Part shown: positions 4,396 through 6,821 of the stretch, piece by piece
How the letters are laid out: every line of letters begins with the position of its first letter
Position numbering within the stretch: position 1 is the first letter of the stretch
Source: JAKQHY01 sp034429675
Lineage (GTDB): Bacteria > Chloroflexota > Anaerolineae > B4-G1 > SLSP01
Assembly (NCBI GenBank): GCA_034429675.1
Contig: DAOUFX010000235.1
Location: 1 to 6,821, forward strand
Reading direction: 5' to 3'
DNA length: 6,821 nucleotides
Position numbers and translations under genes: made by a program
The notes under the pieces: generated by a model
Databases searched by the model: none
Told to the model about the DNA's origin: nothing
The model's input: the letters and a program-made list of their open reading frames with translations, nothing else

Positions 4396-6638
4396 TACTC
4401 TCGCATCACCAACGGCAGGTACACCGCGATATTCGTGGGCATCACGTGGACGGTGTCGCTGAGCAGGGCCGCGCCGTCGAGCATGGCGTCCAGCGTGACG
4501 GTGTACATCACATAGTTCGCCAGCCCGGTGAGGGTGTAGGCACGCGTGGGGCTGACAATCCCCGTGATCGGCAGGTAGGCTGTGCTGCCGCCGCCGTCGT
4601 AGGTGATGCGCCAGGTGCTCGCGACCGGCAGGGCGCCGCTGACGCTCCAATCCAGGTAGATCGTATGGCTGGCCGGACGGCCATGCAGCGCCAACTGCGC
4701 CACCGGCTGCGCGGCGAACTCGTAAGCGCCGATGTCCGGCGCGCTGCCGCTGTAACCGTCGTTGATGCCGGGCAGAACGACGCCGGCATCAATCAGATCG
4801 CTGTTGGCGTCGAGGTGGTAGTTGCCGTCGCCCGGCGCGGCGAAACCCGGTTCGACGGCCAGCCCGTGCATCTCCAGCCCGGTGGCGGATTGCAATTCGG
4901 CCAACGTGTTCAAATGCCGGTCGGCAAGAGAGCTCCACCAGGCCAGTTCACCGGCCTGCGAGGTGTACAGGCCGTCGTAATCCAAATTCAATGGCTGTTC
5001 GGGGTTAGAATTGTAGAGAGCGTACTCCGTCCCGGCCCAGATGTTGTTGCGGGCATAGATTCCCGTCCACGATCCCGGCGATTTGATGTCCAAACCGCTG
5101 CTGCCGGGCAGAACGGCGTCGGCGGTGTTGTGGAAAAGATACATCATACCGGACTGGTCATAACCGCTATTGAACTTGAAAGAGAGTCCGGGATAGTCAT
5201 TGTTGCCCCCGCCCGTGCGATAGATCAGGTTGCGCACCGCGTAGACAGGGCCATCGTAGACCGGCGCCAGCGAAATCCCCGCCAAGACGTCGTGAAACGT
5301 GTTGCCCCAGATGCGCAAGTTGCTGCAACGGCCGTCGGCCTCCATCCCGTCGTCGCCCACGCGATAGACGAGGTTCTCGTAAACGTCGGTCTCGTTGGTC
5401 GCAACGGCAGACGACTCAGGGCAGGCGCCGAAACCATCAAAATAGTCGTGGAAGGTATTGTAGCGGATGATGTTCCCCCGGCCGTCTACCGGGTCGTAAA
5501 AGCGCACACCGCCCGTCTCCAGTCCGCTGCCGTCTTTGACGCCGTCCCAGGGCCAGTCATAGTCCGTGTCATAGAACTCGTTGTTCTGGATGACATTCGC
5601 CTCGGAAGCAAGCTTGATCCCGATGCCCAGATCGTTGATGGCGAAAGTGCAGTCCTGTACCAGATTCCAACTGGCTTCCCTGAAATAGAGCGCCTTGGCG
5701 TACTCGCCCTGGCCGTAATGGCGAAAGGTCACATCGAGGAAGTAGATGTAATTTTGCGCGACCTGAAAAGCATAGTTGTAGCGCGAGACGACCATCGGCA
5801 CGCCATTGGGATCGGCGTCCCCGGCCAGGCGCACGTAGAGGGTGGCGCCGTCGGCGTAGAAGCCGGGAGTCTCCCAGATGAGATTCTGCAAATCGCTCAG
5901 GCTTTGGTACGGGTAGAGCCGCTGCCCGTTCGCCGTGACCAGATGCGTGTCGGCCACGTTGACCGTCGTACGATACACGCCGCCGCCCTGATCTGTCCAG
6001 GAGAACGTCGCCGGGTCGCCGCCGTCGAAAATCGCCGGCTCGCCCGTGTGGCTGCGGATGACAATCGGCGCGCCGGCTGCCCCGGAACGCGGCAGGCTCA
6101 TCTCGCCCTGAGCATACACGCCGCCGCGCAGCACCACCTCGTCGCCGGCCTGAGCCTGATCCAGCGCCTCGGCCAGCGCGCAGGGCGTCGCCAGGCTGCA
6201 CGCGGAGCCGGCGCCGGCGGGAGCGGCGTAGTACGAATGCGCCGGCGCGGGAATCACGATGTCGGCGCGCGTCGCCGCCGAACCGGAGGCCTCTATGCCA
6301 TCCAAAACTCCAGCATCGGGATCGTCAAAAATCACCAGCACGTCGTAGGTCACGCCGGGAGTCAGCCCAAAAAGACTGCCGACAAAGCGCGTGGCGGACA
6401 CTCGTGTGAGCGGATACCCCTGCTGGAGAACGCCGCCGGCTTCGCGATACTCGACCGTCGCCACCGCATCGCCATCGGGATCGTCGCTCGCGGCGACGTT
6501 GACGATAACGCCCATCGCGTGGAAAGTGCCGTAGAGTTCCAAGGTCGCCGCGGCCTTGAGCACAGGAACCGGCCCCCTCGCGCACGACAAAATGGCAAGC
6601 GCCAACAGACTTTTCCAGAACCATCTCGCAGATTTCAT
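4395..6638 (-). CDS. Secreted right-handed parallel beta-helix protein (polysaccharide-lyase-like) with FN3-like C-terminal module
   Basis: 747 residues, predicted extracellular. Residues 1-31 are a signal peptide; Cys19 after AILS could be a weak lipobox, so lipid anchoring is possible. Residues ~33-115 form a beta-sandwich module (ASDDPDGDAVATVEYR, LFGLTPGVTYDV). The helix begins with SYYAAPAGAGSACSLATPC and GDEVVLRGGVYAQGEM (135-180), the usual opening of chondroitinase-B/PL6-like proteins. PbH1-type rungs follow: NVIQNNEFYDT, NIIRYNTFHDYF, DVYENLVYRVGDDGMEAD, LRIWGNTFHDV, YARNNIWAG (~290-545). The helix closes with DLIDAGV and APDIGAYEF (614-641). Residues ~649-737 match the FN3-like module of the next gene, and 739-746 is VYLPLVMR. 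The fold suggests lyase or epimerase activity on an acidic polysaccharide, but many beta-helix proteins are only binding proteins and I could not assign a catalytic Lys/Arg pair. AAGGAGG six nt before the ATG supports the start. Confidence 0.94.
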   Translation of the reverse strand: MKSARWFWKSLLALAILSCARGPVPVLKAAATLELYGTFHAMGVIVNVAASDDPDGDAVATVEYREAGGVLQQGYPLTRVSATRFVGSLFGLTPGVTYDVLVIFDDPDAGVLDGIEASGSAATRADIVIPAPAHSYYAAPAGAGSACSLATPCALAEALDQAQAGDEVVLRGGVYAQGEMSLPRSGAAGAPIVIRSHTGEPAIFDGGDPATFSWTDQGGGVYRTTVNVADTHLVTANGQRLYPYQSLSDLQNLIWETPGFYADGATLYVRLAGDADPNGVPMVVSRYNYAFQVAQNYIYFLDVTFRHYGQGEYAKALYFREASWNLVQDCTFAINDLGIGIKLASEANVIQNNEFYDTDYDWPWDGVKDGSGLETGGVRFYDPVDGRGNIIRYNTFHDYFDGFGACPESSAVATNETDVYENLVYRVGDDGMEADGRCSNLRIWGNTFHDVLAGISLAPVYDGPVYAVRNLIYRTGGGNNDYPGLSFKFNSGYDQSGMMYLFHNTADAVLPGSSGLDIKSPGSWTGIYARNNIWAGTEYALYNSNPEQPLNLDYDGLYTSQAGELAWWSSLADRHLNTLAELQSATGLEMHGLAVEPGFAAPGDGNYHLDANSDLIDAGVVLPGINDGYSGSAPDIGAYEFAAQPVAQLALHGRPASHTIYLDWSVSGALPVASTWRITYDGGGSTAYLPITGIVSPTRAYTLTGLANYVMYTVTLDAMLDGAALLSDTVHVMPTNIAVYLPLVMRE

Positions 6639-6658
6639 CAGATGCCTCCTTCGGAAAT

Positions 6659-6690
6659 AGCTTTTAGACGTTGGCTATTAGCCTTTAGCC
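6659..6690 (-). repeat. Heptad tandem array in the leader of the beta-helix gene
   Basis: On the plus strand the units are AGCTTTT, AGACGTT, GGCTATT, AGCCTTT and AGCC, an exact seven-base period with degenerate units. It ends seven bases before the AAGGAGG ribosome binding site, the same position as the arrays in the other two leaders but with a different unit. Confidence 0.7.
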
Positions 6691-6696
6691 AGAATC

Positions 6697-6710
6697 GCCG
6701 CTGACGCGGC
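6697..6710. repeat. Small GC hairpin GCCGC-TGAC-GCGGC
   Basis: A five-pair stem with a TGAC loop. Its core CCGCTGACGCGG differs by one base from CCGCTAACGCGG at 6775-6786. The two lie on either side of the larger hairpin at 6721-6764 and in the same orientation. Confidence 0.5.
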
Positions 6711-6720
6711 ATGGTTAAAA

Positions 6721-6764
6721 AAGGAGTACTTTTCGTGCGGCGATACACGCACGAAAAATACCTT
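6721..6764. repeat. T-tract/GC-stem/A-tract hairpin upstream of the beta-helix gene
   Basis: CGTGCG (6734-6739) pairs with CGCACG (6748-6753) around an eight-base loop. T4 (6730-6733) pairs with A, and TA and AAGG on the left pair imperfectly with TA and CCTT on the right. The right frame AAAAATACCTTC matches the hairpin at 2335-2383 exactly, and the left frames both read AAGG, a spacer, then TA[C/T]TTTT. It lies 83 bp upstream of the start codon. Confidence 0.75.
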
Positions 6765-6774
6765 CAAAAAAAGT

Positions 6775-6786
6775 CCGCTAACGCGG
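6775..6786. repeat. Small GC hairpin CCGC-TAAC-GCGG
   Basis: A four-pair stem with a TAAC loop, the partner of the near-identical sequence within 6697-6710 across the large hairpin. The remaining sequence to the window edge holds no gene that I can support. Confidence 0.45.
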
Positions 6787-6821
6787 GGAGTGAAAGGAAG
6801 TTTTCGCGGGCGGGAGTACCC

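Noticed and set aside
4293..6704. Plus-strand open frame of 803 codons opposite the beta-helix gene
   Set aside because: Same-register antisense shadow. It begins inside the MITE and its product has no recognisable fold, whereas the minus strand encodes a clear beta-helix protein.
6793..6821. Possible fourth framed hairpin at the right edge (AAGGAAGTTTTCGCGGG and GGAGTACC)
   Set aside because: The left half resembles the family frame, but no complementary arm or A-tract is present before the window ends.

Overview
The window is GC-rich bacterial DNA carrying three large genes, all on the minus strand and transcribed right to left. Each encodes an exported protein of 562-747 residues with an N-terminal signal peptide, and each ends in almost the same nine-residue tail (VYLPLV[L/M]R plus one residue). 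From memory, this tail is common on secreted proteins of Chloroflexota (Anaerolineae, Caldilineae and relatives), so I place the window there. That placement is an inference; there is no marker gene to confirm it.

Layout in transcription order. Positions 6638-4395 encode a right-handed parallel beta-helix protein of the polysaccharide-lyase-like type, with an N-terminal beta-sandwich module and a C-terminal FN3-like module. Positions 4144-2456 encode an uncharacterised secreted protein that carries a near copy of the same C-terminal module. Positions 2253-55 encode a DUF4091/GH123-like glycosidase-type protein with an Asp-Glu pair in the expected motif and a different FN3-like module before the tail. 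Together they look like a small set of extracellular enzymes acting on complex, possibly amino-sugar-containing, polysaccharides. There is no transporter, regulator or sensor in view. The gaps (250 and 202 bp) are too wide for a tight operon, so the genes may be transcribed separately.

The gaps are the unusual part. (1) Just upstream of the ribosome binding site of every gene lies a short tandem array with a period of 7-8 bp, and each array has a different unit. (2) The array upstream of the middle gene is interrupted by a 112-bp non-coding element at 4210-4321. It has imperfect terminal inverted repeats starting GTAA on one side and GTGG on the other, and is flanked by an 8-bp direct duplication. 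It is a MITE, plausibly derived from an IS66-type element. (3) Two hairpins (about 2335-2383 and 6721-6764), and perhaps a third at 1-28, have a T-tract/GC stem/A-tract layout. In the first two the outer frame is conserved while the stem core differs and still pairs. (4) A sigma70-like promoter candidate at 2386-2415 would start the transcript of the leftmost gene at or inside one of these hairpins.

I see no RNA genes, CRISPR array or intact insertion sequence. The very long plus-strand open frames opposite the first and third genes are antisense shadows in the same codon register.
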